Below are positions 1-6,917 of a stretch of DNA of 10,601 bases, one piece after another. The translations under genes were made by a program, and so were the position numbers. Source of the stretch: Acidobacteriota bacterium (GTDB taxonomy: Bacteria; Acidobacteriota; Thermoanaerobaculia; UBA5066); contig JAEUQS010000839.1 in the NCBI GenBank assembly GCA_016789625.1, forward strand, positions 1 through 10,601, in the 5' to 3' direction. The notes beneath the pieces are model-generated. The model was given only the letters and a program-made list of their open reading frames with translations, did no database searches and had not been told where the DNA came from. Numbering within the stretch: the first letter of the stretch is position 1; each line of letters opens with the position of its first letter.

Positions 1-2217
1 TTCCAGCGCACGCACCCGCTGAGGGACATCCCGAAAGACGCACTGAGAAAAGCGTTCGAGCAGCGCAAATCGATTCCAGAGGCAGAGAGCCGAAAGCACG
101 GCGGGTTCGCGCCTTTGGTCGTCCCGAACACTCCCTTCAGCCCGGCTCAGACGGGATTCGATTCCAACGTCGCCCCGCTCTGGGGCCGGATGAGCGGCCG
201 GACTCGCGACCTCGCGATCGACCCGACGAACCCCAGCCGGATGTTCCTCGCGACCGCGACCGGAGGCATTTGGCGCACGACCGATGCCGCTGCGACCTGG
301 ACTCCTCTCACCGATACCCAGGACTCCCTGGCCAGCTCGGCCGTCGCGATCGATCCGAGCAACGTGAACACGATCTACGCCGGCACCGGAGAGGGCCCTT
401 CGGGGGCGTACTACGGCGTCGGCATCCTCAAGTCGATCAACGGCGGCAACACCTGGTCGCTGACCGCCGGGCCGTTCGCGCGGCACGCGATCGCCGACAT
501 CCTCGTGGACCCGGCCAACGGCAATGCCGTGCTCGCCTGCTCGACGACGGCACGCCACACGCCGGGTGAGGGAATCCCGTTCTCCGCCGGCTCCGTCGGT
601 GTGTTCCGGTCGCTCGACGGTGGCGCGACCTATCCGCAGGCCGCCACCTTCACCGGAATCTGCAACTCGTTGCGCGCCGACCCGTCCAACTTCAACAACC
701 TCTACGCATCCAAGACGGCTGCCGGGGGCGCGTCGGACGGCATCTGGAAATCCACCGACCGGGGCGCGACGTGGAGCCAGCTCACCGCGGGCGGCGCCCC
801 GACCCAGACTCAGCGGCTGGCCATCGGAATCTCGGGTAGCGGAACGACGATCTACCTCGGCGGAAAGGACTCCGGAAACACGACCCGGATCTGGAAATCC
901 ACCGACAGCGGCGCGACCTTCACCGCGCTGGCCGGGGCACCCGACTACTGCGAGTCTCAGTGCGGCTACGACAACACGATCGCGGTGGACCCGAACAACG
1001 CGGACATCGCGTACTTTGGCGGCGTTCCGATGTACCGGACCACCACCGGGGGAATGAGCTTCGAGCAGATCGGAGACTCCAACTCCACGACGACCCGCCC
1101 TCTGCACGTCGATCACCACGTTCTCAAGTACCAGCAGGGCAGCTCCACCATTCTGTACAACGGAAACGACGGCGGCATCTACAGGTCCACGAATGCCAAC
1201 ACCGGCGGCACGCCGACCTGGACGTCGCTCACGGGGACGTCGCTGGCAACGATGCAGCCGGTCTTCGTCTCGCTTCACCCGACCGACGCGAACATCATGC
1301 TGGCGGGCTACCAGGACAACGGAACCGAGCTGCGCTCCGGGGCCGGTGGCAACATCTGGAGCGAACGCTGCGGGGGTGACGGCGCTTCGGCCCTCATCGA
1401 CCATACGACGCCGGCCACGATGTACTGCTCGTTCGCGGGAGGCTCCGGTCCGATCGCGATCACCAAGTCCGTCAACGGCGGCACGAGCTTCCCGACGGAT
1501 GTGACCGTGCCGACCGGAGCCGAGCGCCGCAACTTCAACCCCCCGGTGGTCATGGACCCGATCACCTCCACGACGCTCTATGCGGGTAGCCAGAGGCTCT
1601 GGCGTTCGACCGACGGCGGCACGAACTGGGCCGCCCGGAGCGTGAGCGCCGATCTGACCGGCGGTGCCGGCGAGATCACCGCCATCGGGATCGGGCGGTC
1701 CAACCCCCTCGTGATCTACGTGGTCACCTCCGACGGCAAGGTGCAGGTCAGCATCGACGGGGGACAGAACTTCACCGACACCACCAAGCCGCCGCTGCCC
1801 GGTCGCTACGCGACGTCGGTCGCCGTCGACCCGGCCAACCCGTCAATCGCCTACGTCGGCTTCTCGGGTTTCAACGACGCCGCTCCCGCGGGACACCTGT
1901 TCCGCACCGCCGACTCCGGCACCACCTGGACCAACATCAGCGCCGCGCTTCCGGATAACCCCGTCAACGCGATCGGGATCCGGACGAACTTCCCGGCCGA
2001 GATCTACGCCGGTATGGACGTCGGGCTGTTCCTGAGCACGAACTCCGGAGCCACCTGGACGAAGATGTCCAACGGCCTGCCGAACGTCGCGATCAGCGAC
2101 ATCGAGATCAACGTCACCACGGATCTCCTGGTCGTCGCGACCTACGGGAGGAGCATCTTCCAGGCGACTCTCTCCAGCACCACGCCGGTCTCGCTGCAGA
2201 AATTCAGCGTCGAATAG
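1..2217 (+). CDS. Exported Asp-box (BNR/sortilin-like) beta-propeller protein, 5' partial
   Basis: The reading frame is open from the first base, so the gene starts upstream. The internal TTG at 115 is not its likely start, because residues encoded at 1-114 continue naturally into the domain. The product carries about twelve Asp-box motifs (S/T-x-D/N-x-G-x-T/S-W/F), for example at nt 274-300, 430-456, 607-633, 748-774, 895-921, 1603-1629, 1903-1929 and 2032-2058. Each is preceded by a strand like D-P-x-N-x-x-x-x-Y-A-G. This spacing is typical of proteins with two seven-bladed propellers, such as sortilin/VPS10-like and GH74-like folds. Asp boxes are structural, so they do not prove sialidase or glycanase activity, and I assign no catalytic residues. 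Several cysteines (one C-x-x-x-C near nt 949-963) suit an extracytoplasmic protein. The signal peptide must lie outside the window. The protein ends shortly after the last blade with TPVSLQKFSVE and a TAG stop. Composition is visibly less GC-rich than the genes to its right. Fold confidence is high; function is unknown. Confidence -1.
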   Translation, partial: FQRTHPLRDIPKDALRKAFEQRKSIPEAESRKHGGFAPLVVPNTPFSPAQTGFDSNVAPLWGRMSGRTRDLAIDPTNPSRMFLATATGGIWRTTDAAATWTPLTDTQDSLASSAVAIDPSNVNTIYAGTGEGPSGAYYGVGILKSINGGNTWSLTAGPFARHAIADILVDPANGNAVLACSTTARHTPGEGIPFSAGSVGVFRSLDGGATYPQAATFTGICNSLRADPSNFNNLYASKTAAGGASDGIWKSTDRGATWSQLTAGGAPTQTQRLAIGISGSGTTIYLGGKDSGNTTRIWKSTDSGATFTALAGAPDYCESQCGYDNTIAVDPNNADIAYFGGVPMYRTTTGGMSFEQIGDSNSTTTRPLHVDHHVLKYQQGSSTILYNGNDGGIYRSTNANTGGTPTWTSLTGTSLATMQPVFVSLHPTDANIMLAGYQDNGTELRSGAGGNIWSERCGGDGASALIDHTTPATMYCSFAGGSGPIAITKSVNGGTSFPTDVTVPTGAERRNFNPPVVMDPITSTTLYAGSQRLWRSTDGGTNWAARSVSADLTGGAGEITAIGIGRSNPLVIYVVTSDGKVQVSIDGGQNFTDTTKPPLPGRYATSVAVDPANPSIAYVGFSGFNDAAPAGHLFRTADSGTTWTNISAALPDNPVNAIGIRTNFPAEIYAGMDVGLFLSTNSGATWTKMSNGLPNVAISDIEINVTTDLLVVATYGRSIFQATLSSTTPVSLQKFSVE
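274..2058 (+). repeat. Protein-level Asp-box repeat array (about 12 copies)
   Basis: The copies read RTTDAAATW, KSINGGNTW, RSLDGGATY, KSTDRGATW, KSTDSGATF, RTTTGGMSF, a copy with an insertion (nt 1183-1221), KSVNGGTSF, RSTDGGTNW, VSIDGGQNF, RTADSGTTW and LSTNSGATW. They lie 120-270 nt apart, the size of one or two propeller blades. The repeat is degenerate at DNA level, so it reflects fold periodicity and not recent duplication. Confidence -1.
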
Positions 2218-2233
2218 GTCCGCTGCACGGACC
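2217..2233 (+). other. Small hairpin on the stop codon of the propeller gene
   Basis: GGTCCG (2217-2222) and CGGACC (2228-2233) form a perfect 6-bp stem with a 5-nt loop, beginning at the last base of the TAG stop. No T tract follows directly; the nearest run is AATTT around 2244-2248. It could help end or stabilise the transcript, but a stem this short can occur by chance in GC-rich DNA. Confidence -1.
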
Positions 2234-2257
2234 GACCCATCCCAATTTGGCAGCGAC

Positions 2258-2286
2258 CGCACCGCCTGGGCGTTCCGGGCGGTGCG
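2258..2286. terminator. Strong hairpin between convergent genes, possible bidirectional terminator
   Basis: Arms CGCACCGCCTGG (2258-2269) and CCGGGCGGTGCG (2275-2286) pair over 12 bp with one T-G wobble and a 5-nt loop (2270-2274). It lies in the 143-bp gap between the stop of the propeller gene and the stop of the opposing epimerase gene, where either transcript would meet it. Neither side has a clear T tract, so classical intrinsic termination is uncertain. Apart from this and the smaller hairpin at 2217-2233, I see nothing in the gap. Confidence -1.
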
Positions 2287-2360
2287 CAACGCCGAGGCAC
2301 AGAGCCAAACCGACGTCGCGCAGGAGCGCCCCCGAGCACTCCAGTTCCGCCCAGGCCACT

Positions 2361-3374
2361 TCAGAACATGTGCTTGGTCCAGGTGGCCGGCGTCTTCTCG
2401 TTCAGGATCTCGACATCGAGGTGGTACGAGAACGGGAGAGGACCGCGGTTCCTCACGTACTCGATCACCTTCGAGAGACCCTCGTCCAGCGTGTGCTCCG
2501 TGCGGTAGCCGAGGAGGTTCCGCGCCCGGTCGGCCGAGCACGTCGCGAGGAGCACCTCCTGCGGCCGGGCCGGTACGAACACCGGGTCGAGCGGAAAGTC
2601 CAGGAGGCGCGCGATGCGCGTCGCGAGCTCGAGCACGCTGACGAACTCCTCGTCGGGGCCCACGTTGATCGTCGCGCCGTGCAGGCTCTCGTCGAGGGCC
2701 ATCCGCGCGAGCCCGGGCACCACGTCGGCCACATAGCTGAAGCAGCGCTTCTGCGAGCCGTCGCCGTAGATGATGGGCTGACGGCCCTGCAGCATGAGGT
2801 TCACCATGATCGACGCGACGTTGCGGAACGGGTCGTCGTACTTCTGCCGCGGGCCGATGATGTTGTGCGGCACCGCGATCGACCAGTCGAACCCGTGCAC
2901 CTCGCCGAGGTTCCGGAGGAGGTCCTCCGCGGCGACCTTCCCGATCCCGTACGGATCCTGGGGCCGGCACGTCATCTCCTCGCGGAACGGAACGTCGCAC
3001 GCGCCGTAGCGCGCCATGGACGAGCAGAAGACGACGCGGGAGACCCCGCACGAGATCGCCGCGCTGAAGACGGAGGCCGAGCCGCCGACGATGTTCTCGG
3101 TGACGAGCCTCGGGCTGAACACCGAGAGGCCCTCGTACGCGAGAGCGGCCGCGTGCACGACGACGTCGACGCCCTTCATCTGCTGCCGCATCGCGGCGAG
3201 ATCCAGGATGTCGCTCTCGAAGAACCCGACGCCCTCGGGCACGTTCTGGCGATAGCCGCCGATGAGCGTGTCGCAGCCCAGCACCCGATGCCCGGCGGCG
3301 AGGAAGTGATCCGCGAGATGGCTCCCGAGGAAACCGGCGACGCCGGTGATGTAGAGGGTCTTCTGCGCGGTCAT
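2361..3374 (-). CDS. NAD-dependent sugar-nucleotide epimerase/dehydratase (extended SDR)
   Basis: This 337-residue cytoplasmic enzyme has the normal length and motif order of extended short-chain dehydrogenases of the GalE/UDP-glucose 4-epimerase type. The Rossmann glycine motif is G11-x-x-G14-x-x-G17, followed by an acidic residue (D35) after strand 2 for the NAD ribose. The HAAA stretch at 74-77 matches the usual N/H-A-A motif. The catalytic set is Ser118/119 in CSSM with Y142-x-x-x-K146. GDGSQKRCFSYVADVV (204-219) matches the conserved nucleotide-sugar binding region. The reaction is probably epimerisation or dehydration of a UDP- or GDP-linked sugar; the exact substrate cannot be read from sequence. 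The ATG at 3374 has an AGGA Shine-Dalgarno 4 nt upstream. A C-terminal tail of about 25 residues (SYHLDVEILNEKTPATW) extends past the standard fold. It is divergent from the glycosyltransferase at 3440, suggesting a shared glycan pathway. Confidence -1.
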   Translation of the reverse strand: MTAQKTLYITGVAGFLGSHLADHFLAAGHRVLGCDTLIGGYRQNVPEGVGFFESDILDLAAMRQQMKGVDVVVHAAALAYEGLSVFSPRLVTENIVGGSASVFSAAISCGVSRVVFCSSMARYGACDVPFREEMTCRPQDPYGIGKVAAEDLLRNLGEVHGFDWSIAVPHNIIGPRQKYDDPFRNVASIMVNLMLQGRQPIIYGDGSQKRCFSYVADVVPGLARMALDESLHGATINVGPDEEFVSVLELATRIARLLDFPLDPVFVPARPQEVLLATCSADRARNLLGYRTEHTLDEGLSKVIEYVRNRGPLPFSYHLDVEILNEKTPATWTKHMF

Positions 3375-3439
3375 CGAATCCTGCCCCAGCGGCGTGGAGG
3401 CGGGAGGCTAGCACGCTGTGGTAGGGTCCCGCGCTCCGC
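3375..3439. promoter_or_regulatory. 65-bp divergent intergenic region, epimerase / glycosyltransferase
   Basis: Two starts face away from each other here, so promoters for both must lie in or overlap these 65 bp unless they sit inside the opposing genes. I see GCTAGC (3407-3412) and a weak inverted repeat GCGTG (3392-3396) / CACGC (3412-3416). TAGGGT at 3422-3427 is a possible GC-adapted -10 for the rightward gene, without a convincing -35. None of these is strong enough to call a defined promoter. Confidence -1.
3379..3382 (-). promoter_or_regulatory. Shine-Dalgarno site of the epimerase gene
   Basis: On the minus strand the sequence reads GGGGCAGGATTCG immediately before ATG. AGGA (within GCAGGA) lies 4 nt from the start codon. 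This is the clearest ribosome binding site in the window and supports the start at 3374. Confidence -1.
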
Positions 3440-4222
3440 ATGCTGAACGGGAAGAAGATCGCCGTGGTGATGCCCGGCCTGCGGGTCGCGCGCACCCTCG
3501 AGCGCACCGTGAAGGCGCTTCCACCGGGCATCGCCGACGAGATCCTCTACGTCGACGACGGGAGCAGCGACGACTCCATCGCCGTCGCCCGCGGCCTCGG
3601 CCTCCGGGTCTTCGCGCACTCGCGGAACCTGGGCTACGGCGCGGGCCAGAAGACTCTCTTCCGGGAGGCCCTCGCTCTGGGCGTGGACTGCATCGTGATG
3701 GTGCACCCCGACTTCCAGTACAAGCCGGAGCTGATGCCCGCGATGGCGTCCATGGTGGTGCACGCCGGCTACGACCTCGTTCTCGGCTCGCGCCTCCTCG
3801 TGGGCGGGGCGCTGAAGGGCGGCATGCCCCGCTGGAAGTTCGTCGCGAACCGGTTCCTCACGGTCACCGAGAACCTGGCGATGGGCTCTTCGCTGAGCGA
3901 GTTCCACACGGGCTATCGCGCGTTCTCGGCAGACCTCGTGCGCACGCTGCCCCTGGCCGAGAACCGCAACGACTACGTCTTCGACAACGAGCTCATCGCG
4001 CAGTGCCTCTACTTCGGCCGGCCCATCGGCGAGCTCTCGTGTCCCGCGCGCTACTTCGACGAGATGGGCACGATCACGTTCGGACCGGGCGTGAAGTACG
4101 GGCTCGGCTGCCTGAAGACGGCCGCCCGGCTGCTCGGGCACCGCACCGGCCTCGCGCGCTCCCCGCTCTTCGATCCGAGCGGCCGCACCGTGCTCGCGTG
4201 GACCGAAGGCGAAGCCCTGTGA
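3440..4222 (+). CDS. Family 2 glycosyltransferase (GT-A, DPM1-like)
   Basis: This 260-residue protein has the GT-A nucleotide-sugar fold. The first strand IAVVMP (7-12) and VDDGSSDDS (38-46) form the nucleotide site. NLGYGAG (63-69) follows, then the metal-binding Asp in HPDFQY (89-94), replacing the usual DxD. GSRLL (116-120), SEFHTGYRAFS (153-163) and YVFDNEL (179-185) match the acceptor-side motifs of dolichol-phosphate-mannose-synthase-like GT2 enzymes. There is no transmembrane segment, so it is probably a soluble or peripheral enzyme adding a sugar to a lipid or glycan acceptor; donor and acceptor are not determinable. The ATG at 3440 is the only start possible, because an in-frame TAG lies at 3422-3424. 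No Shine-Dalgarno is evident. In MPGLRVARTLERT the usual A-Y-N-E/A after MP is replaced by GLRVA, which may affect nucleotide contacts. The divergent epimerase next door could supply its donor sugar. Confidence -1.
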   Translation: MLNGKKIAVVMPGLRVARTLERTVKALPPGIADEILYVDDGSSDDSIAVARGLGLRVFAHSRNLGYGAGQKTLFREALALGVDCIVMVHPDFQYKPELMPAMASMVVHAGYDLVLGSRLLVGGALKGGMPRWKFVANRFLTVTENLAMGSSLSEFHTGYRAFSADLVRTLPLAENRNDYVFDNELIAQCLYFGRPIGELSCPARYFDEMGTITFGPGVKYGLGCLKTAARLLGHRTGLARSPLFDPSGRTVLAWTEGEAL

Positions 4223-4223
4223 T

Positions 4224-4249
4224 CCTGGGGGTGTCTCGATCCCCCCAGG
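4224..4249. terminator. Hairpin between convergent genes, possible bidirectional terminator
   Basis: CCTGGGGG (4224-4231) and CCCCCAGG (4242-4249) form a perfect 8-bp stem with a 10-nt loop. It starts one base after the TGA stop of the glycosyltransferase and lies 15 bp past the stop of the opposing beta-helix gene. The flanks are C-rich with no T tract on either strand, so efficiency as an intrinsic terminator is uncertain. Confidence -1.
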
Positions 4250-4264
4250 CCCCCCGCCCCAGAT

Positions 4265-6901
4265 CTACGGAGGCGGGGCGGCTCCACCCAGGAACACGAA
4301 CAGGTTGAGGAAGAACGCGTCGGCCCCCGTGAGCGCGCCGTTGCCGTTCGCGTCGCCGTTGCAGAGGGTGGGCGGCTGCGCCCCGCCCAGGAAGATGGCC
4401 TGGTTCAGGAAGAAGGTGTCGGCCCCCGTGAGCGCACCGTTGCCGTTCGCGTCGCCGCGCACGGCGTAGGTGAACGCCGCGGGCAGCGTCGCGGTCTGCG
4501 TGTCGGGGTTCGTGACGACGACGTTGCCGGTCGAAGGCACCGTCGCGGGGCGCGGCCCGGTCGTCACGGTGATCTGCGTGGGTGTCACCGCCGTCACGGT
4601 CGCCGGAATGGTCGCGAGAACGACCTGGGCGCCCGGCTGGAAATTCGTCCCGGTGAGCGTGACCGTGCGCCCGCCGATGACGTTGGCGCAGCCGGGTGAG
4701 ACGGCCGAGAGCGTCGGCGTGGGACAGGTGAGCGCAGAGACGCTGATGGACGTGATGCCTCCGCCGTAGTTCACCGAGGCCGCCCGCGAGCAGCCCGCGT
4801 CGAAGACGACGCCGGCGAAGGTTCCGCTCCGCGAGCCGTGCGTCAGGAACGGGTAGGTGCTCGGCACCGGCGGCAGGAACCCGCCGAGCGGCACGATCTC
4901 GAGGGTTCCGCCCAGCGTGGCGAGGCCCGAGACCGAGAGCTGATCGTAGGAAGAAACGCTCGCCAGCTCGACCCGGAGCGTGCCCGCGGCCGTCTGCGTG
5001 AACGCGCCGCTCAGGTTCAGGATCCCGGGCGAGGCTCCGGGCGAGACGAGGCCGGCCGACGTCACGTTGCCCGTGAACGTGCCGGTGCCCGAGAGCCGCC
5101 CGCCCTGGAGATCGAGGCCCAGCTGGGCCTCGATGGATCCGCCCGCGAGCTCCACGGCGCCACCGGTCACCGTGAACGAATTCGTGAACCGGAGGGCGCC
5201 CGTCTGGGCTTTCACGAGGGCCGAGGGTCCGCTGCTCAGAAACGGCACGCTTACGACCGCGAAGCCCGCGCCCGTCGACCGGAGGAGAGTGCCCGTGCTC
5301 GAGAAGCCGCCCGGCGCTCCGGTGAGCTTCGCGGCGGCACGGAGGTCCACCGTGCCCGAAGAGGTCAGGCCCCCGCCGGCCGAGAAGACGACGTTGAACG
5401 GCTCCTTGGCGACGAGGCTCCCCGCGATCTCGAGCGGGCGCTCGAGGCTCACCGTGGGAAAGCCGCCGCCGTTCACGAGATCCAGCACCGCGCCCTGCGG
5501 AATGCGCGCGGTCCCCGTGCCGCGCAGCGCCCCCGAGCTCCACTCGAAGAGCGCCGTCACGGTGAGATCGCCCGTGCCTTCGTAGATGCGGCCCATCCGG
5601 AACCTCTCGACCACGACGTTCGTGTCCGACTGCACGAACCCGCCCGAGCCGACCTCCACGAAGCCGCCTCCCGTGAACGCGATACCCGGAAGGAACACGT
5701 GCGCGAGCGCGAAGCTGTCGAAGACGATCGACGAGCCCGCCACGACGTCGACCGCTCCGGTCAGCGTGCCGCCCCCGTCCCCGAGCCGGAGGCGCCCCGT
5801 CTGCACCTCGAGGGTGCCCCCCGCGAGGTTGTGCAGGATGCCGCGCACGAGCGATTCGCCCGCGCCGCCGCTCTTGCGGATCGTCCCCGAGTTCTGGGTG
5901 GTTCCGCCGGGGGATCCGGGGTTTCCGAAGCCCCGGTCCCCGGGCAGGTCGACGAGGCCGGAGTTGAGCAGAGTCGCGCCGCTGGACAGCCCGAGGCTCG
6001 AGAGCCCCTCGACGACGAGGGTGCCCTGATTGTCGATCGTCCGCTGGACCACGTTCGTCGCGCCGGCGAGTCCGGCGACGCCGGCCACAAGCGTGGCGCC
6101 GGGAAGGATGACGGTCGTCCCCGTCCCCCCCATCGTCGCGCCCTGGAACGCGTAGAGCCCGGAGATCGTCAGCGTCCCGACGCCGTCGAGCGTGCCGGCC
6201 CGCTGCTCGAGGTTCGTCGCGCTCGCGCTTCCCACCACGCGCACGGTGTCGAAGCCGGTCGCGACGAGCTTCCCCGCGCCCGTGAACGCGGCCCCGTCGT
6301 CGAGGTTCGTGCGGGTATCGAGAACGAGCGCGGAGCCGGCGACGGCAGCCAGCGGCCCGGACAGCGTCGCGAGAGGCATGTTGAAGAGGCGCAGGATTCC
6401 GGTCGAGACCTCGACGGTACCCGGGCTCGTGAACGTGAAGCCCACGAGGCTCGAGCTCGGCGAGCTGCCCGTGCCGGCCACTTTCCGCAGGGTTCCCGTG
6501 TTCGTGAACGTCGAGCTCTGGCCGAACCAGAACGCGTCGCCCGAGGCGCCCTTGAACTCGAACGTGCCGGCGTTCTGCACGCTCGCGTTGGTGGCGCCCC
6601 CCGCATCGAAGCCGCCCACGAGAGCCAGCGTGCGGCCCGGCAGGATCGCGAGCGTCACGCTGGCCTTGGCCGCGCCCAGGTTGAGGGTCGCGAGCTCGGC
6701 ATCCACGTCGAGAGTCACGGTGTAGGTGCCCTCGACGTTGATGTTCACCGTGTCGCCCGGCGCCGGAACTCCGGTGGGGCTCCAGTTGAGAGGATCGCTC
6801 CAGAGGCCGCCCGAGGGGCTCAGGAACGCGCGCGTCGCGGCCCCGGCGGGCCGGGAGGCCGCGACGAAGGCGAGCACGAGGAGGCATGACGCGATGCGCA
6901 T
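4265..6901 (-). CDS. Secreted beta-helix protein with TIG domain and dockerin-like C-terminus
   Basis: This 878-residue exported protein begins with a Sec signal peptide (hydrophobic LLVLAFVAA, likely cleavage after AGA at residue 21). Residues 33-53 (LWSDPLNW...VPAPGDTVNI) match the W-x-x-x-x-N-W...P-x-x-x-D entry motif of bacterial right-handed beta-helix and autotransporter-passenger-like proteins. Residues about 54-650 are strand repeats rich in N-x-G-T-L and G-T-L-x-V, ending in VSPGASPG (619-626), a hallmark of autotransporter-associated helix ends. A Cys-containing module (about 650-726) follows, then an IPT/TIG immunoglobulin-like domain (about 727-814). Two dockerin-like repeats close it (815-847 and 848-878), each with the calcium loop D-A-N-G-N-G-x-x-x-G-A-D. 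No translocator barrel, LPXTG or lipobox is present. The probable role is surface or extracellular binding; no catalytic motif is seen. AAGGGG lies 12 nt before the ATG. The gene follows the 170-residue gene by 16 bp on the same strand, probably as an operon. Confidence -1.
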   Translation of the reverse strand: MRIASCLLVLAFVAASRPAGAATRAFLSPSGGLWSDPLNWSPTGVPAPGDTVNINVEGTYTVTLDVDAELATLNLGAAKASVTLAILPGRTLALVGGFDAGGATNASVQNAGTFEFKGASGDAFWFGQSSTFTNTGTLRKVAGTGSSPSSSLVGFTFTSPGTVEVSTGILRLFNMPLATLSGPLAAVAGSALVLDTRTNLDDGAAFTGAGKLVATGFDTVRVVGSASATNLEQRAGTLDGVGTLTISGLYAFQGATMGGTGTTVILPGATLVAGVAGLAGATNVVQRTIDNQGTLVVEGLSSLGLSSGATLLNSGLVDLPGDRGFGNPGSPGGTTQNSGTIRKSGGAGESLVRGILHNLAGGTLEVQTGRLRLGDGGGTLTGAVDVVAGSSIVFDSFALAHVFLPGIAFTGGGFVEVGSGGFVQSDTNVVVERFRMGRIYEGTGDLTVTALFEWSSGALRGTGTARIPQGAVLDLVNGGGFPTVSLERPLEIAGSLVAKEPFNVVFSAGGGLTSSGTVDLRAAAKLTGAPGGFSSTGTLLRSTGAGFAVVSVPFLSSGPSALVKAQTGALRFTNSFTVTGGAVELAGGSIEAQLGLDLQGGRLSGTGTFTGNVTSAGLVSPGASPGILNLSGAFTQTAAGTLRVELASVSSYDQLSVSGLATLGGTLEIVPLGGFLPPVPSTYPFLTHGSRSGTFAGVVFDAGCSRAASVNYGGGITSISVSALTCPTPTLSAVSPGCANVIGGRTVTLTGTNFQPGAQVVLATIPATVTAVTPTQITVTTGPRPATVPSTGNVVVTNPDTQTATLPAAFTYAVRGDANGNGALTGADTFFLNQAIFLGGAQPPTLCNGDANGNGALTGADAFFLNLFVFLGGAAPPP
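4290..4457 (-). repeat. Tandem 99-bp-period DNA repeat encoding the dockerin-like repeats
   Basis: Segments 4290-4358 and 4389-4457 (69 bp each, offset exactly 99 bp) differ at 9 positions by my count. The 40-bp cores (4319-4358 and 4418-4457) differ at one position. Both encode DANGNGALTGAD plus FFLN, and synonymous sites are conserved too. That points to recent duplication or gene conversion rather than protein-level constraint alone. Confidence -1.
5095..6496 (-). repeat. Three diverged modules of about 200 residues in the beta-helix protein
   Basis: Equivalent landmarks recur at about 200-residue spacing. GTLRKVAGTG begins at residue 136, GTIRKSGGAG at 339 and GTLLRSTGAG at 537. TVEVSTGILRL begins at 162, TLEVQTGRLRL at 363 and LVKAQTGALRF at 562. 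PLAAVAGSALVLD, AVDVVAGSSIVFD and AVELAGGSI follow in the same order. GTGTTVILPGATL (259 on) matches GTGTARIPQGAVL (461 on). The third module is about 55 residues shorter and runs into the SPGASPG end motif. Genomic extents are roughly 6496-5888, 5887-5294 and 5293-5095. Confidence -1.
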
Positions 6902-6917
6902 GCCCGATCGTAGCCCC

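Noticed and set aside
1..2217. Calling the propeller protein a sialidase
   Set aside because: Asp boxes are structural and shared by sialidases, GH74 enzymes, sortilins and non-enzymatic propellers. I could not identify the arginine triad of GH33 sialidases.
1843..3531. Minus-strand frame of about 560 codons covering the epimerase in another frame
   Set aside because: It runs through the convergent and divergent junctions and is Arg-rich. The epimerase frame 3374-2361 carries all SDR motifs.
4838..6889. Open frame of about 680 codons on the plus strand, antisense to the beta-helix gene
   Set aside because: The product is Arg/Glu/Ala-rich with no fold signature. The minus strand encodes a signal peptide, helix repeats, TIG and dockerin-like repeats in one frame.
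6884..6895. Lipobox-like IASC at residues 3-6 of the beta-helix protein
   Set aside because: It precedes rather than follows the hydrophobic segment, so it cannot be a signal peptidase II site. The AGA at residues 19-21 fits signal peptidase I.
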